This document shows, in pieces, positions 34,445 through 43,126 of a stretch of 64,000 bases of DNA (position 1 is its first letter; each line of letters starts with the position of its first letter). The stretch is from Chitinophaga sp. SYP-B3965 (lineage in GTDB: Bacteria > Bacteroidota > Bacteroidia > Chitinophagales > Chitinophagaceae), in NCBI RefSeq assembly GCF_009647655.1, contig NZ_WJFD01000001.1, forward strand, positions 1,302,001 to 1,366,000. The letters run 5' to 3'. The position numbers and the translations under genes were made by a program. Below the pieces are notes generated by a model that made no database searches, was not told the origin of the DNA, and saw only the letters and a program-made list of their open reading frames with translations.

Positions 34445-35785
34445 ATGATGCAATTACAAGCTTTAACTGCTATTTCCCCGGTAGACGGGCGTTACAGAGG
34501 ACAACTGGAAGAACTGGCTCCCTATTTTTCCGAGTTTGCGTTGATACGCTACCGTGTACAGGTAGAGGTAGAATACTTCATAGCCCTGGCTGATCAGAAG
34601 CTTTTTACGCTCCCGAAAGCTAAAATTCCTGCTTTAAGGAACATTTATCAGTCTTTCACGATTGAAAATGCGCAATTAGTGAAGGATACGGAGAAGATCA
34701 CCAACCACGACGTTAAAGCGGTGGAATACTTCCTGAAAAATGAGCTGAAAGCCCTCGGGCTGGAAGACAAGCTGGAGTGGATCCACTTCGGGCTTACCTC
34801 TCAGGATGTGAACAACACAGCTACCCCCTTGCTCTGGAAGGAAGCAGTAGAGCATGTTTACCTGCCTGCCATCTCTAACCTCGTGATTCATCTGAAGAAA
34901 CTGGCGAAGGAATGGAAAGCGGTGCCCATGTTGGCCAGAACACACGGTCAGCCTGCATCCCCTACCCGTTTGGGCAAAGAGATCCTTGTATTTGTAGAAA
35001 GACTGGAAGGCCAGATCAAATTATTGGGCCAGATTCCTTTTGCGGCCAAGTTTGGTGGTGCAACGGGTAATTTCAATGCGCATCATGTTGCATTCCCTGC
35101 CATTAACTGGGAGAAATTCGGTAATAAGTTCGTAAACGGTGTATTAGGTCTGCAAAGAATGCAATACACTACGCAGATAGAACATTACGATAACCTTGCT
35201 GCACAATTTGACACACTGAAACGTGTGAACACTATCCTCGTGGATTTTTCCCGTGATGTGTGGCAGTATATTTCGATGGATTACTTCAAACAGAAGATCA
35301 AAAAGAATGAAGTGGGTTCTTCTGCGATGCCGCATAAAGTAAACCCGATCGATTTTGAAAATGCTGAAGGAAACCTTGGCCTGGCGAATGCCATCTTTGA
35401 ACACCTCAGTGCTAAATTGCCCATCTCCCGTTTACAGCGTGACCTCACAGATTCTACTGTATTACGTAATGTAGGGGTGCCTATGGCACATACGGTGCTT
35501 GCTCTTAAATCCATCGAAAAAGGATTGGGTAAACTGATCCTGAACGTAAACAAATTGCAATCTGATCTTGAGAATAACTGGGCAGTTGTAGCGGAAGCTA
35601 TTCAAACTGTTTTACGTCGTGAGAATTATCCGCAACCTTATGAAGCATTGAAAGAACTGACGCGTAATGGTGAGCAGATCACACAGAAAACAATGGTTAA
35701 ATTCATTGATGGTCTGAAGATCAGCGCTACCCTGAAGAAAGAACTGAAAGCTATTACTCCGCATAATTATACAGGTATCCATTGA
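34445..35785 (+). CDS. purB: Adenylosuccinate lyase
   Basis: A 446-residue enzyme that releases fumarate from SAICAR and from adenylosuccinate in purine synthesis. It shows S-P-V-D-G-R-Y near residue 11, the T-S-Q-D-V-N-N-T motif near residue 118, A-R-T-H-G-Q-P-A-S-P-T near residue 163 and the signature G-S-S-A-M-P-H-K-V-N-P-I near residue 295 with the catalytic Ser loop. The length and order match the E. coli-type enzyme. Its stop overlaps the ATG of the DCC gene by one base. Confidence 0.96.
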   Translation: MMQLQALTAISPVDGRYRGQLEELAPYFSEFALIRYRVQVEVEYFIALADQKLFTLPKAKIPALRNIYQSFTIENAQLVKDTEKITNHDVKAVEYFLKNELKALGLEDKLEWIHFGLTSQDVNNTATPLLWKEAVEHVYLPAISNLVIHLKKLAKEWKAVPMLARTHGQPASPTRLGKEILVFVERLEGQIKLLGQIPFAAKFGGATGNFNAHHVAFPAINWEKFGNKFVNGVLGLQRMQYTTQIEHYDNLAAQFDTLKRVNTILVDFSRDVWQYISMDYFKQKIKKNEVGSSAMPHKVNPIDFENAEGNLGLANAIFEHLSAKLPISRLQRDLTDSTVLRNVGVPMAHTVLALKSIEKGLGKLILNVNKLQSDLENNWAVVAEAIQTVLRRENYPQPYEALKELTRNGEQITQKTMVKFIDGLKISATLKKELKAITPHNYTGIH

Positions 35786-36210
35786 TGATCATTTTGTTCG
35801 ACGGTGTTTGCCAGTTCTGTAATGCGAGTGTGAACTTCATCATCCGGCATGATAAGCAGGATAAATTCATGTTCACTCCTTTGCAGTCTCCTGCCGGACA
35901 GGATCTGCTTTTCAAGCACCAGTTGGATACTACGAGCATGAATTCCTTCGTGCTGATCTGTGATGAAAGAGTGCGTATGCGAAGTAGTGCAGTGTTGAAA
36001 GTAACAAATGTGTACATGCGAAGTACGGCGGTGTTGAAAGTAGCCAAAGCATTAGGATTTCCCTGGAGTATGTCCTATGTTTTTATCATTCTTCCGAAAG
36101 GCTTGCGGGACGGGGTGTACAACTGGATAGCGAGGAACCGTTATAAGTGGTTTGGGAAGAAGGATCAGTGTATGGTGCCTGATGAAAGAGTTCGAAAGAA
36201 GTTTTTATAG
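35785..36210 (+). CDS. DCC-family (DUF393) thiol-disulfide oxidoreductase with in-gene duplication
   Basis: A 141-residue protein. It starts with the family motif F-D-G-V-C-Q-F-C-N, whose C-x-x-C is the presumed redox pair, followed by F-x-P-L-Q-S near residue 30 and P-x-x-x-x-D-x-V-Y-N-W-I-A-R-N-R-Y near residue 105. Residues near 65-90 hold two copies of M-R-S-[ST]-A-V-L-K-V, 13 residues apart, where relatives have one. The ATG at 35785 overlaps the purB stop (TGATG), so the two are translated together. The function of the family is not established. Confidence 0.88.
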   Translation: MIILFDGVCQFCNASVNFIIRHDKQDKFMFTPLQSPAGQDLLFKHQLDTTSMNSFVLICDERVRMRSSAVLKVTNVYMRSTAVLKVAKALGFPWSMSYVFIILPKGLRDGVYNWIARNRYKWFGKKDQCMVPDERVRKKFL

Positions 36211-36217
36211 TATACAG

Positions 36218-36250
36218 AAAAGAGGGCGTTCTAAGGGACGCCCTCTTTTA
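36218..36250. terminator. Bidirectional terminator
   Basis: AAAAGAGGGCGT (36218-36229) pairs with ACGCCCTCTTTT (36238-36249), between convergent genes. Confidence 0.9.
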
Positions 36251-36300
36251 TTAATGGATTAGTAATTCACAGGGATATGATCTATGTATAGTTAGTTGAA

Positions 36301-36786
36301 TCACGTTTGAATCTCTATGGTGCAGATATTTCCTGCTATGTCGTAGACGAATATTTTTATCAGTTGGCCAGGTTGTTTGTTTTCATACTCCCACTGATCG
36401 TTTATTAAACGGGCATGGTCGTTTCCGACTTTCACCCTGTCTACGCGGTGTTTTCCTTCTGTTTTGATGATGACCTTTTGGTCTACTACGGTCACTTCTA
36501 CTTCCGGTTTATGGTATGCGTCCTGAAAAGCTGCGTTGAATGCGGTTTGGCCGGGTTTGGCGATGGATTTGTAATGCGCTTTTTTCTCCGGGTCTTTTAT
36601 GGCTGCTTTTGCGAAGTTGTTTGCTTTTTTGAAACGTTCCTGGTTGGCCAGTTGGCTGGCGGTTTTAGGAGGGTATGGCTTTGGCATTTTGCATATCACA
36701 GTTTTTCCGTTCCGCTGGCGCAGGACGAATTCTTTTGCGAATGTTCCGCTTGCTCCGCGGAGGATTATGCTTCTTGATATTGCCAT
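36301..36786 (-). CDS. Unrecognised basic protein
   Basis: A 161-residue protein that I do not recognise. It has no signal peptide or membrane segment. The first half is very rich in Lys and Arg (for example Y-P-P-K-T-A-S-Q-L-A-N-Q-E-R near residue 38) and looks helical and possibly nucleic-acid binding; the second half has alternating hydrophobic residues typical of a small beta-sandwich (V-E-V-T-V-V-D-Q-K-V-I-I-K near residue 95). The gene is solitary. Two longer frames on the other strand overlap it but have worse codon patterns. Confidence 0.65.
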   Translation of the reverse strand: MAISRSIILRGASGTFAKEFVLRQRNGKTVICKMPKPYPPKTASQLANQERFKKANNFAKAAIKDPEKKAHYKSIAKPGQTAFNAAFQDAYHKPEVEVTVVDQKVIIKTEGKHRVDRVKVGNDHARLINDQWEYENKQPGQLIKIFVYDIAGNICTIEIQT

Positions 36787-37262
36787 AACAACACTAAGAT
36801 AAGCCTTCTCTTTTACATATCAAAGCCTTTCTTAGAAATATGTTTAGCGTTAATTAAACCTATGTCAAGCCTATATTAATATATTGAGAGTGCTTTGGAA
36901 GAGCTTGGCGAGGATGGTTGGTGGGCTGGGATCATGGGGGCTCTAATGAGAATCCCTGCGGGATTTTTCTCTTTTTTGAGTGGATGTTCTTTTGGTATAG
37001 GGGGCTTTTTATGGGTGAGGGAAGTAGGATGGCTTATGGGGGCCTAATGGGAATCCCTGCGGGATTTTTCTCTTTTGGGGTGGAGGGTTCTCTTGGTTGG
37101 GAGGCTTTTATGGGGTGAGGAAAGTGGAGATGGTTTATTGGGCTCTAATGGGAATATCCCTTCGGATTTTTATTTTTTGAGTTAGCGTCTTTGTGTGGGC
37201 TTAGGGATCTTGGTTGGCTTATTGATCTCTATAAAAAAACTTCGTAGTCTCTCAGTTGAAAT
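36787..37262. repeat. Three copies of a short hairpin-forming intergenic repeat
   Basis: The element CTAATGGGAATCCCTGCGGG plus ATTTTT occurs at about 36943, 37044 and 37144, about 101 bp apart. The core AATCCC-TGC-GGGATT (36951-36965, 37052-37066; the third copy 37153-37171 is altered) can form a small terminator-like hairpin with a T-tract. A further copy lies at 55226-55255, and a related palindrome is at 18121. No gene is seen here. Confidence 0.75.
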
Positions 37263-37694
37263 TTAATTTTCACTCGTAACCTTAACCCCATACCGTATTG
37301 CTGCTTCAAGGGTATCAATGTTTATATCTTTTAGGACTTTAAACTTAATGCAGTATCCGGTTACACTTGCTTTGCCTATTATTTTTCCAAACGTTTGGGG
37401 TAAGTATGTTTTATCCTTGATACCAAGGATATAGACAGAGATGCCGGTTGTGTTTGCGCTTAAACCAATTTGAAAAAAATCCCTGGTCTTTCCATCAGCA
37501 TATTTTATGATGTGAAATCCATAGCCTATAGTAGGGTTAGCAACAGTTTTGTTTTCGCTATTCTTACCATCGTCGAACCATAACTTACAACCTGGTAAAA
37601 TTTGGAGTATGTGATCGTGTAATGATTGCATATCACTGCGCTTTTGTTCAGGCTGGCTGGTGATATACTTTTCGATCTGTTCTTGTATGTTCAT
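37263..37694 (-). CDS. DUF1801 domain-containing protein
   Basis: A 143-residue protein of the DUF1801 (YdhG-like) family: an N-terminal helix with I-E-K-Y-I-T-S-Q-P-E, the L-P-G-C-K-L-W-F-D motif near residue 34, G-Y-G-F-H near residue 58 and the C-terminal L-K-D-I-N-I-D-T-L. Family members are cytoplasmic and functionally uncharacterised, with a fold used in iron-chaperone-like proteins. The ATG at 37694 is preferred over the TTG at 37721. It is divergent from the truncated RluA-type gene. Confidence 0.85.
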   Translation of the reverse strand: MNIQEQIEKYITSQPEQKRSDMQSLHDHILQILPGCKLWFDDGKNSENKTVANPTIGYGFHIIKYADGKTRDFFQIGLSANTTGISVYILGIKDKTYLPQTFGKIIGKASVTGYCIKFKVLKDINIDTLEAAIRYGVKVTSEN

Positions 37695-37762
37695 ATGAGA
37701 TATTAAATGTGTCCTTTTCAAATTTCGCTATTTTTTTAGTTATGCACTAATCGGAATGGGCT

Positions 37763-37770
37763 TACCTTTG
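37763..37770 (+). promoter_or_regulatory. -7 element directly before the RluA-type gene
   Basis: TACCTTTG is a full match, but it ends only 8 bp before the ATG at 37779, so the message would be leaderless or nearly so. No clear -33 box. Confidence 0.5.
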
Positions 37771-37778
37771 CGGACCTT

Positions 37779-38525
37779 ATGACGTCTGTTTCTACTGCTT
37801 TTCGTCCTTTTGCTGTGTCTTCTTCGGTTTATGAACTGGCGGAAGGGCTTGTGCTTTCATTGAAGGAAACCACCCCTCATCCACTTTGCCTGTTGGCTGT
37901 CAGTGAGTTGCAATTGCATTTGCAGTATCAGCAGGAATGGGAGCATAATTTTGGATTGTTGGACTCTGATGCTGATGAGGATGTGATTGGGAAAATGTTT
38001 GGGGTGTTGGTGGTGAGGACATCAGCTAATGAATTAGGTTATTTGGCAGCGTTTTCGGGGAAGCTGGCGGGAGGAAATCATCATGCGGGGTTTGTGCCGC
38101 CTGTTTTTGATGGATTGGTGGAAGGGGGATTTGTGAATGAAGGGATGAAAAGACTTACAGAGATCATTGATCAGATCAATGATCCTGCAACGGATGCAGA
38201 GCAGGTGAGGTTGCTCAAGATATTACGGAAGGAGCATTCTATTGCTTTGCAGTATAGGATCTTTGAGCAGTACCATTTTTTGAATAAGATGGGGGAATTA
38301 AAAAGTCTGATTGATATTTTTGGAGATAGAAAGCCTCCTGCGGGTGCTGGAGAATGCGCTGCGCCGAAGCTTTTGCAGTACGCTTTTCAGCATCAGATGG
38401 AACCATTGGCATTGGCTGAATTCTGGTGGGGGGCTTCGCCTAAATCCGATTACTGGAAACATGGAGAGTTTTATGCGCCCTGCCAGGAGAAATGTTCTGC
38501 TATACTGGCGCATATGCTGCAATAA
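37779..38525 (+). CDS. RluA-family pseudouridine synthase N-terminal domain, catalytic domain missing
   Basis: A 248-residue protein. It matches the N-terminal accessory region found in long Bacteroidota RluA-type pseudouridine synthases: G-K-M-F-G-V-L-V-V-R near residue 70, G-Y-L-A-A-F-S-G near residue 87, F-V-P-P-V-F-D near residue 106 and, near the end, P-P-A-G-A-G-E-C-A-A-P-K-L-L-Q-Y followed by E-F-W-W-G. In full-length relatives the catalytic domain with its active-site Asp comes next. Here the frame stops right after the last accessory motif and a terminator follows. It is either a pseudogene-like truncation or a stand-alone domain. Confidence 0.7.
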   Translation: MTSVSTAFRPFAVSSSVYELAEGLVLSLKETTPHPLCLLAVSELQLHLQYQQEWEHNFGLLDSDADEDVIGKMFGVLVVRTSANELGYLAAFSGKLAGGNHHAGFVPPVFDGLVEGGFVNEGMKRLTEIIDQINDPATDAEQVRLLKILRKEHSIALQYRIFEQYHFLNKMGELKSLIDIFGDRKPPAGAGECAAPKLLQYAFQHQMEPLALAEFWWGASPKSDYWKHGEFYAPCQEKCSAILAHMLQ

Positions 38526-38529
38526 ATGA

Positions 38530-38566
38530 AAAAGGGGCTAACCGGTAAGGTCAGCCCCTTTTTTAT
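38530..38566. terminator. Bidirectional terminator
   Basis: AAAAGGGGCTaACC and GGTcAGCCCCTTTT pair with one mismatch, between convergent genes. Confidence 0.88.
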
Positions 38567-38583
38567 ATATTTTTTGTAACAAG

Positions 38584-39480
38584 TTACTTTTGAGGTGCAG
38601 CAGCCGGGTCAAATGCCGGAGGCGTTGCAGCAGCTTCAGCAGCTTTGAAATCAACCAGCTCTACGTCGAAAACGAGTACGCTGTTGCTCTTGATCTGCAT
38701 GCCTTGTCCTTGTAAACCGTAAGCTAAAGCAGACGGGATCACGAGAACGGCTTTAGAACCTTTTTTCAGTTGTAACAGTGCATCATCCCATCCTGGAATA
38801 ACACGGCCCTGGCCAACAGGGAATACTAACGGCTCCAATGGACCAGGACGGATCGTAGAATCCGTGTTAGAGTCAAATGGTGTACCATCCAGCAATCTGC
38901 CTGTATAGTTTACTGTAACTACGTCACCGCTTTTAGGAGTTTCGCCGGCACCTTCTGTGGTAACTGCGATGTAAACACCTTTAGGAGATTTAGTGGTTTT
39001 CAGTTTGTTTTTGTCGATATACTCCTTAATAGCTACTTCATCCTTAGCGGTTTGCTTAGCTGAAGAATAGATACCATCCACGATGAAATGTACTTTCATT
39101 TTATCGCCTGGTTTAGCGAATGGAGGTCTTTGCTCAGCGGGCATAGAATCGATAGGGAGAATGAAGATGGCGCTGTCACCTTCAGACAATTGCGCGAAAC
39201 CGTCCATCAGATCCCACTTAACAGTAGATTTCTGAACGATCATAGGAATAGCATTGGCCGATTGTTCTCTGGATTTCATCAACGGAGAATCTTTTCCTGC
39301 ATGTTCCAGGTAAGAAGCGAAGTATACCAGGATGGTATCACCTACTTTCAATTTGTCTCCTTTACCTTCTCTTGCTACGGTATATTCAATACCGCTTGGT
39401 GTTTTTCTCGGGCCGCCTGCACCACAACTTGCCAACAGCAAGCCCAGTGAAGCAAAAAGTAACAGGTTGTTCTTTTTCAT
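38584..39480 (-). CDS. FKBP-type peptidyl-prolyl isomerase lipoprotein
   Basis: A 298-residue lipoprotein (lipobox L-A-S-C, Cys 19). It has two FKBP-like halves. The first (about residues 28-150) is diverged. The second (about 168-280) has the canonical G-D-V-V-T-V-N-Y-T-G-R-L-L-D-G, F-D-S-N, G-x-V-I-P-G-W-D-D-A-L and A-Y-G motifs. It is expected to speed proline isomerisation during folding in the periplasm or at the cell surface. It follows nrnA after 19 bp in one operon. Confidence 0.93.
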   Translation of the reverse strand: MKKNNLLLFASLGLLLASCGAGGPRKTPSGIEYTVAREGKGDKLKVGDTILVYFASYLEHAGKDSPLMKSREQSANAIPMIVQKSTVKWDLMDGFAQLSEGDSAIFILPIDSMPAEQRPPFAKPGDKMKVHFIVDGIYSSAKQTAKDEVAIKEYIDKNKLKTTKSPKGVYIAVTTEGAGETPKSGDVVTVNYTGRLLDGTPFDSNTDSTIRPGPLEPLVFPVGQGRVIPGWDDALLQLKKGSKAVLVIPSALAYGLQGQGMQIKSNSVLVFDVELVDFKAAEAAATPPAFDPAAAPQK

Positions 39481-39499
39481 TTGATTGTATTAAGTGAGT

Positions 39500-40504
39500 C
39501 TATTGCAAAATGTCTTCATTCTCATGCATTGCTTTCAGGAAACGTTGCACTGTTCTTTCGAGCGAATCTGTGCTTCTTCCTCCTGATGCGTGAAAATGCC
39601 CTCCTCCTTCAAAATATTTTCGGGCGAATGTATTAACGTCAAAATTACCTTTTGAGCGGAATGAGAGCTTTACCTCAGAGTTCCGATCGATAATTAAAGC
39701 CGCTAATTTAATGCCTTGGATGGACAAAAGGAAATTTACCAGGCCTTCTGTGTCTCCTGTTTGCAAATCGAAGCGTTTCAGGTCGCTGTAAGGGATGGCC
39801 ATAATGGCTGTATTGGCCTCATAATAGACTTCCATACGGTTCAGCAGGCTGTGTCCGATGAAACGGAGCCTGTTTTCCAGGAAGTTATCATATATGGCCT
39901 GGTGGATGAGTTCGTGTTCGAGCCCTCTTTCCAGCAGATCGGCCACCATGCGGTGTACGCGGGCTGAAGTACTGGCAAAACGGAAGGAACCGGTGTCCGT
40001 CATGGTGCCGGCGTAGATGCATTGGGCTATGTCATTATCTATATAATGTTCATCCCCAAGGCGGTAAATGATCTCGTATACCAGCTGGGCGGTTGAGGCG
40101 GCAGTGGTATCACTGATCCCGTAATCGAAGTCCGGCTGCGGTTCCAGGTGATGATCTACCAGGATCTTTACGCATTGGAGCTTTTCGAGGTAAGGTTCCA
40201 TGGTCTTGGTACGACTCATGGTGTTGAAATCCAGGCAGAACAGGAGTTCCACCCCTTCTAAAGCCTTGATCGATTTCTCCTGGGCGGACTCAAAATCGAG
40301 GACGGTATCGCTACCGGGCATCCATTTGAGAAAGTCGGGGAAATTTGTAGGCGATATTACCGTTACATCATGCCCCTTTCGGCGCAGGTAGTGGCACATC
40401 GCTAATGACGAGCCCATTGCGTCAGCATCGGGCTTCTGGTGCATGGTGACCACCACTTTCTTGGGGCTTTCCAGTAACGGTTTGATTTCCTCGATTGGCT
40501 TCAT
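39500..40504 (-). CDS. nrnA: DHH/DHHA1 phosphoesterase, NrnA-like (nanoRNase / pAp phosphatase)
   Basis: A 334-residue protein. The DHH domain contains H-Q-K-P-D-A-D-A-M-G near residue 22, D-F-N near residue 98, the D-H-H motif near residue 117 and D-T-T-A-A-S-T near residue 132, all metal ligands. The DHHA1 domain ends with the G-G-G-H-x-x-A-S-G-G motif near residue 300. Such enzymes degrade very short RNAs and 3'-phosphoadenosine 5'-phosphate. It is the first gene of a unit with the FKBP gene and divergent from ndk. Confidence 0.93.
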   Translation of the reverse strand: MKPIEEIKPLLESPKKVVVTMHQKPDADAMGSSLAMCHYLRRKGHDVTVISPTNFPDFLKWMPGSDTVLDFESAQEKSIKALEGVELLFCLDFNTMSRTKTMEPYLEKLQCVKILVDHHLEPQPDFDYGISDTTAASTAQLVYEIIYRLGDEHYIDNDIAQCIYAGTMTDTGSFRFASTSARVHRMVADLLERGLEHELIHQAIYDNFLENRLRFIGHSLLNRMEVYYEANTAIMAIPYSDLKRFDLQTGDTEGLVNFLLSIQGIKLAALIIDRNSEVKLSFRSKGNFDVNTFARKYFEGGGHFHASGGRSTDSLERTVQRFLKAMHENEDILQ

Positions 40505-40610
40505 TCCAAATAACTATAAGATTTTAATTTACAAGCTGTTATAAATAGCCTGTTTTCGTTTAAGCAAACGAAGTGCGAAGTTCTTCATTTGGACCAGTAT
40601 TTCAAAATTT

Positions 40611-40641
40611 TTTACTGCTAAACAAAAACTGTTTACTTTTG
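40611..40641 (+). promoter_or_regulatory. ndk promoter
   Basis: TTTA (40611-40614), 19 bp, TACTTTTG (40634-40641), a full -7 match. Confidence 0.65.
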
Positions 40642-40690
40642 CGCGCGGAACCCCAATTGGTTAAATCTGAAAAAACGACTAATTCACAAT

Positions 40691-41107
40691 ATGAGTAACA
40701 GAACATTTACCATGATCAAGCCCGATGCCGTTGAAAATGGGCACATCGGAGGAATCCTGGACAAGATCTGCGCAGCAGGTTTCAGGATTGTAGCAATGAA
40801 GCAAACTAAACTTTCTGCTGAGAAGGCTGGGGAGTTTTATGCAGTACACAAAGAGAGACCTTTTTATGGTGAATTGGTTGAATTCATGAGCAGTGGGCAT
40901 ATTGTTGCCGCTATCCTGGAGAAGAGCAATGCTGTGGAAGATTTCCGCAAGCTTATTGGTGCTACTAATCCTGCTCAGGCGGAAGAAGGTACTATCCGTA
41001 AGACTTATGCTGAATCTATTGGCCGTAACGCGATTCATGGCTCTGATTCTGATGAGAATGCTGAGATTGAAGGGAATTTCTTCTTCAGTGGCTTGGAGAA
41101 ATTCTAG
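40691..41107 (+). CDS. ndk: Nucleoside diphosphate kinase
   Basis: A 138-residue enzyme that moves the gamma-phosphate between nucleoside triphosphates and diphosphates. It contains T-M-I-K-P-D-A-V near residue 6, the P-F-Y-G-E-L-V motif near residue 57 and the active-site N-A-I-H-G-S-D-S motif near residue 114, where His is the phosphorylated residue. The length is normal. Monocistronic, with its own promoter and terminator. Confidence 0.97.
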   Translation: MSNRTFTMIKPDAVENGHIGGILDKICAAGFRIVAMKQTKLSAEKAGEFYAVHKERPFYGELVEFMSSGHIVAAILEKSNAVEDFRKLIGATNPAQAEEGTIRKTYAESIGRNAIHGSDSDENAEIEGNFFFSGLEKF

Positions 41108-41124
41108 TTTTCGATACTTTTTTA

Positions 41125-41160
41125 GAGGCTCCGGTGGGATTTTCCTATCGGGGCCTTTTT
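41125..41160. terminator. Terminator between ndk and the convergent kinase
   Basis: GGCTCCGGTGGGA and TCCTATCGGGGCC pair with G-T and one mismatched pair, then TTTTTT. Confidence 0.7.
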
Positions 41161-43028
41161 TATGATGGTAGCTCAACAAAGAAAGTAGCTCCTTCACCGG
41201 GTGTACTTTCATACCATATATTTCCACCGTGGGCTTCTACGATCTGTTTTGAAATGGCCAGGCCCAGGCCAAAAGATTTTTCACCGGCGGTTCCTGTTCT
41301 CCTGGCCTCTGTGAACATGTTAAATAGTTTATCCTTCATTTCATCAGGAATGCCAATGCCCTGATCTTTTACCGAAATGATCACTTCATTGGCCTTTTTT
41401 TCCATGGTTACAGAAATGACTGAACCCTTAGGGCTAAACTTAATGGCATTGCCAATCAGGTTACTGACTACCCGCCACATTTTCTCCCGGTTCACCTCAA
41501 GGGTGATCTGTTTTGCCCTTAAATTGATCTGTTGCATTTTCTTCTCGGCGTTAAAATGTAACAGTTCCACACAATAATGCAGCAATTGGTACAGATCTAC
41601 AGGTTCTTTCTTTAACTCTTCCACGCGGGTATGTATCCGCAACAGGTCGTCCACCAGTTCCAGAGAATTCTCCCCCGCGGTTTTGAGCAGTTCCAGCATC
41701 TTCTTATCGTTTTCTGAACGATCTTTATCTTCTACCAGCAGGTAGGCAATTGAGATCATTGCACCAATCGGATTACGCAGATCATGTGCGACAATTTTCA
41801 TGATACGTGTATTATCTGCCTGGCTCTGTTCTAAGGCAACAAGTGCTTCCCGCAGATGATTGTTTTGTTCGCTGACTGTTTTATGCAGGTTACGAGACAC
41901 GCGGTACTGCCGGTAAATAAAAACAGCCAGCAGACTGCAAATACTACATAGTGCGATCAGGAACCAGATCTTTGTCTGTTTATTACTGTTGCTGGCTTCC
42001 AGCAGCCTGTTATCTTCCTGAATGACGTTATATTTAATATAGTCCCCGATAAACTTTTTCAGATTTTCATTTTCTTCCGCGAGTGCGGCCGTCATCAGCT
42101 GGTTAGCTTTGATAATACTGTCTTTGTTGCCGATCAATTCGGTTTTTTCCAAAATGCCCTGCAGGGCCATTGTTTTAAAACTGGTATACCCTTTTTCCTC
42201 AATCAGCTTATAGGTCAGACTATAATATTTCAGTGCACTGTCCGGGTCATTCTTGTAATAGACACCGAGCTGCCCCAATATATTCATTTCAAGGTATTCC
42301 ACTCCGTCATTACGGGATTTATCCAGCGCCCGCTGAATAAGCAACAGAGCTTCCTCGTGCTTGTCTGTGTTCATCAGGAGGTAAGCCCGCTCCAAACTGA
42401 CTGAAATCAATATCCGGTCGTCGTTATACCGTTGCGCTATGGCTTGCGACTTATCCAGGTAATATCTCACACTATCTTCTAAAAATGCTTCCGAATTACT
42501 GATGGCATAATTGAGGTATACCAGGCTCAGGATGCTATCCTGCTTAGTTCTGCCGGCTGTTGTCATGGCCTCCAGGTAAAACAATTTTTCTTTTGTAGTA
42601 TCTCCAACCAGATTGTAGGTCAAGGCCATGTTCATGAGCACCTGTGCAATATTGGAGGTATCAGCCTGCTGCCTGTAAGATTTTAAGGCGGTATTGAACA
42701 GTTCAAGTGATTCCTTGTATAAACCTCTCAAGCCAAGGGAAATGGCTAAAACATTATCTGCATCTGCTATTCCTTTAGCATAGTGTATCTTACCCGCCAA
42801 TATTTTTGCTTTCATACCATAGGAGAAACAACTATCAATGTCCTTCTCGTGGTACAGGAACCCCACGCGGTTCAATGTGTTCACCCGCTCAATGCTATCT
42901 TTTGAGAAGACTAGTTTTGCCTTTGCCTCTTTGATAAGGGCTGTTTGCGCGATCACCTTTCCGCTGAAGAGAAATATAAATAACAAGATCCCCTGCATGG
43001 CCAGGGAAATCAATTTTGGTTTGTTCAT
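41160..43028 (-). CDS. TPR-containing sensor histidine kinase, orphan
   Basis: A 622-residue kinase with a signal peptide (residues 8-28), periplasmic TPR-like helix repeats (about 40-330), one membrane helix (about 350-368), a short coiled coil, a HisKA domain with the phosphorylated His in V-A-H-D-L-R-N-P near residue 409, and a HATPase domain with N-L-I-G-N-A near 523, D-Q-G-I-G near 563 and G-L-G-L-A-I near 595. No regulator gene is adjacent, so its partner is unknown. The periplasmic TPR region suggests that it senses a protein or peptide ligand. Confidence 0.93.
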   Translation of the reverse strand: MNKPKLISLAMQGILLFIFLFSGKVIAQTALIKEAKAKLVFSKDSIERVNTLNRVGFLYHEKDIDSCFSYGMKAKILAGKIHYAKGIADADNVLAISLGLRGLYKESLELFNTALKSYRQQADTSNIAQVLMNMALTYNLVGDTTKEKLFYLEAMTTAGRTKQDSILSLVYLNYAISNSEAFLEDSVRYYLDKSQAIAQRYNDDRILISVSLERAYLLMNTDKHEEALLLIQRALDKSRNDGVEYLEMNILGQLGVYYKNDPDSALKYYSLTYKLIEEKGYTSFKTMALQGILEKTELIGNKDSIIKANQLMTAALAEENENLKKFIGDYIKYNVIQEDNRLLEASNSNKQTKIWFLIALCSICSLLAVFIYRQYRVSRNLHKTVSEQNNHLREALVALEQSQADNTRIMKIVAHDLRNPIGAMISIAYLLVEDKDRSENDKKMLELLKTAGENSLELVDDLLRIHTRVEELKKEPVDLYQLLHYCVELLHFNAEKKMQQINLRAKQITLEVNREKMWRVVSNLIGNAIKFSPKGSVISVTMEKKANEVIISVKDQGIGIPDEMKDKLFNMFTEARRTGTAGEKSFGLGLAISKQIVEAHGGNIWYESTPGEGATFFVELPS

Positions 43029-43126
43029 AGTGAGGTAGAGGAATTGTTAACCTAAATTATGCTTTTTTCAGCAAAGATGTTTTTAATCTCCTCTCCACTT
43101 CCTGTCGGTTTTTTTTGCCTGAACAT

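Noticed and set aside
34408..34446. 13-residue leader peptide before purB, overlapping its ATG
   Set aside because: Only the overlap supports it; no regulatory hairpin or codon pattern was seen.
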